Positions 13,810 through 14,225 of a DNA stretch of 14,225 nt are shown piece after piece. The stretch comes from Oligoflexia bacterium (lineage in GTDB: Bacteria > Bdellovibrionota > UBA1018 > CAIMNF01), in the NCBI GenBank assembly GCA_903858975.1, contig CAIOKW010000323.1:1-14225 (forward strand), in the 5' to 3' direction. Each line of letters opens with the position of its first letter. Position 1 is the first letter of the stretch. The notes under the pieces were generated by a model. It saw only the letters and a list, made by a program, of their open reading frames with translations, had not been told where the DNA came from and did not search any database. The translations under genes and the position numbers were made by a program.

Positions 13810-14124
13810 ATGGCAGTTGCTGAACACAAGATTCGAATCAAGCTTAAAGCGTTTGATCATCGCGTTTTAGATAAATCAGTGTGGGAAATTGTTAACACCG
13901 CAAAGAGAACTGGCGCCGTTGTACGTGGCCCAATCCCTCTTCCGACAGTGATTAATAAGTACACGGTTCTTCGCTCTCCGCATGTGGATAAAAAATCCCG
14001 CGAGCAGTTCGAAGTAAGAACCCACAAAAGACTTTTAGATATTGTTGAGCCTACTCAGCAGACAATCGACTCATTAATGAAGCTTGATTTGTCAGCGGGT
14101 GTGGATGTGGAGATTAAATCTTAA
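13810..14124 (+). CDS. rpsJ: 30S ribosomal protein S10
   Basis: A complete 104-residue S10. Family motifs are clear: IRIKLKAFDHRVLD near the start, VVRGPIPLPT in the middle, then SPHVDKKSREQFEVRTHKR and the C-terminal LDLSAGVDVEIK. The frame is open further upstream, to 13765, but the ATG at 13810 has AAGGA five bases before it and matches the normal S10 N-terminus. S10 sits in the head of the small subunit and, as NusE, also joins the antitermination complex. It opens the S10 operon here, after a long non-coding stretch, which suggests it is transcribed separately from fusA. Confidence 0.99.
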   Translation: MAVAEHKIRIKLKAFDHRVLDKSVWEIVNTAKRTGAVVRGPIPLPTVINKYTVLRSPHVDKKSREQFEVRTHKRLLDIVEPTQQTIDSLMKLDLSAGVDVEIKS

Positions 14125-14214
14125 ATTAGGAGTCGGCACTCGCTTGGGTAATGCCAGGCGAAGATGAGACGGTCTCCCGCTGGCCGATAAGGCTAAGCAA
14201 ACATAGGTGAGGTT
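14125..14214 (+). promoter_or_regulatory. Structured spacer between rpsJ and rplC, possible leader
   Basis: Three hairpins follow one another in 90 bases. CGCTTGG (14141-14147) pairs with CCAGGCG (14154-14160). GAGA (14166-14169) pairs with TCTC (14173-14176). GCTGGCC (14179-14185) pairs with GGCTAAGC (14191-14198) with one bulged A and one G-U pair. None is followed by a T-run, so they are not terminators. The next ribosome binding site, AGGTGAGG, lies just after them. Confidence 0.4.
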
Positions 14215-14225
14215 ATGGAACAAAA
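14215..14225 (+). CDS. rplC: Start of the next gene, probably ribosomal protein L3
   Basis: Only the first codons (Met-Glu-Gln) are inside the window. An ATG follows AGGTGAGGTT, a good ribosome binding site. The identity rests on gene order alone: rplC follows rpsJ in nearly all bacterial S10 operons. Confidence 0.5.

Noticed and set aside
13548..13841. Minus-strand 97-codon frame with a signal-peptide-like start overlapping rpsJ
   Set aside because: It covers the rpsJ ribosome binding site and start on the opposite strand, matches the hairpin-forming segment, and has no recognisable domain or ribosome binding site.

Overview
The window is about 14.2 kb of a Gram-negative bacterial chromosome, probably a member of the Bdellovibrionota. 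The main clue is the chemoreceptor signalling tip: its FQTKLLSFNASVEAARAGE segment matches the wording I know from Bdellovibrio-type receptors. This is an inference from motif style; no database search was run. There are no mobile elements, CRISPR arrays, rRNAs or tRNAs that I can see.

Left arm (1-9890, all minus strand). A compact gene run reads leftwards. It starts with a methyl-accepting chemotaxis receptor and a PHP-domain phosphoesterase. A PhoB-type response regulator and a PhoR-type histidine kinase with no membrane segment follow. After these come an ABC ATPase, a duplicated-FtsX permease, a LolA-like periplasmic protein and a DUF1302-like outer-membrane protein cut by the window edge. 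From the regulator to the edge, genes overlap or are separated by at most 46 bp, so they probably form one operon: a two-component system joined to an inner-membrane ABC machine, a periplasmic carrier and an outer-membrane barrel. This is the best candidate here for a little-described system, most simply envelope lipid or lipoprotein trafficking under its own regulator. A small unrecognised secreted protein (9444-9890) lies upstream of the receptor.

Right arm (about 9891-14225, plus strand). This is the start of the str/S10 ribosomal region: rpsL, rpsG, fusA, rpsJ and the first codons of what should be rplC. It departs from the usual layout in four ways. A strong intrinsic terminator separates rpsG from fusA. 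fusA appears to have its own promoter and almost no leader. tuf is missing between fusA and rpsJ, where a 435-bp non-coding stretch with clear hairpins lies instead. A further 90-nt stretch with three hairpins separates rpsJ from rplC. The EF-G encoded here also differs from canonical EF-G at both domain IV tip loops, including loss of the conserved tip histidine.

The two arms are divergent and are separated by a 346-bp intergenic region (9891-10236). It carries the likely rpsL promoter and a perfect 16-bp palindrome.
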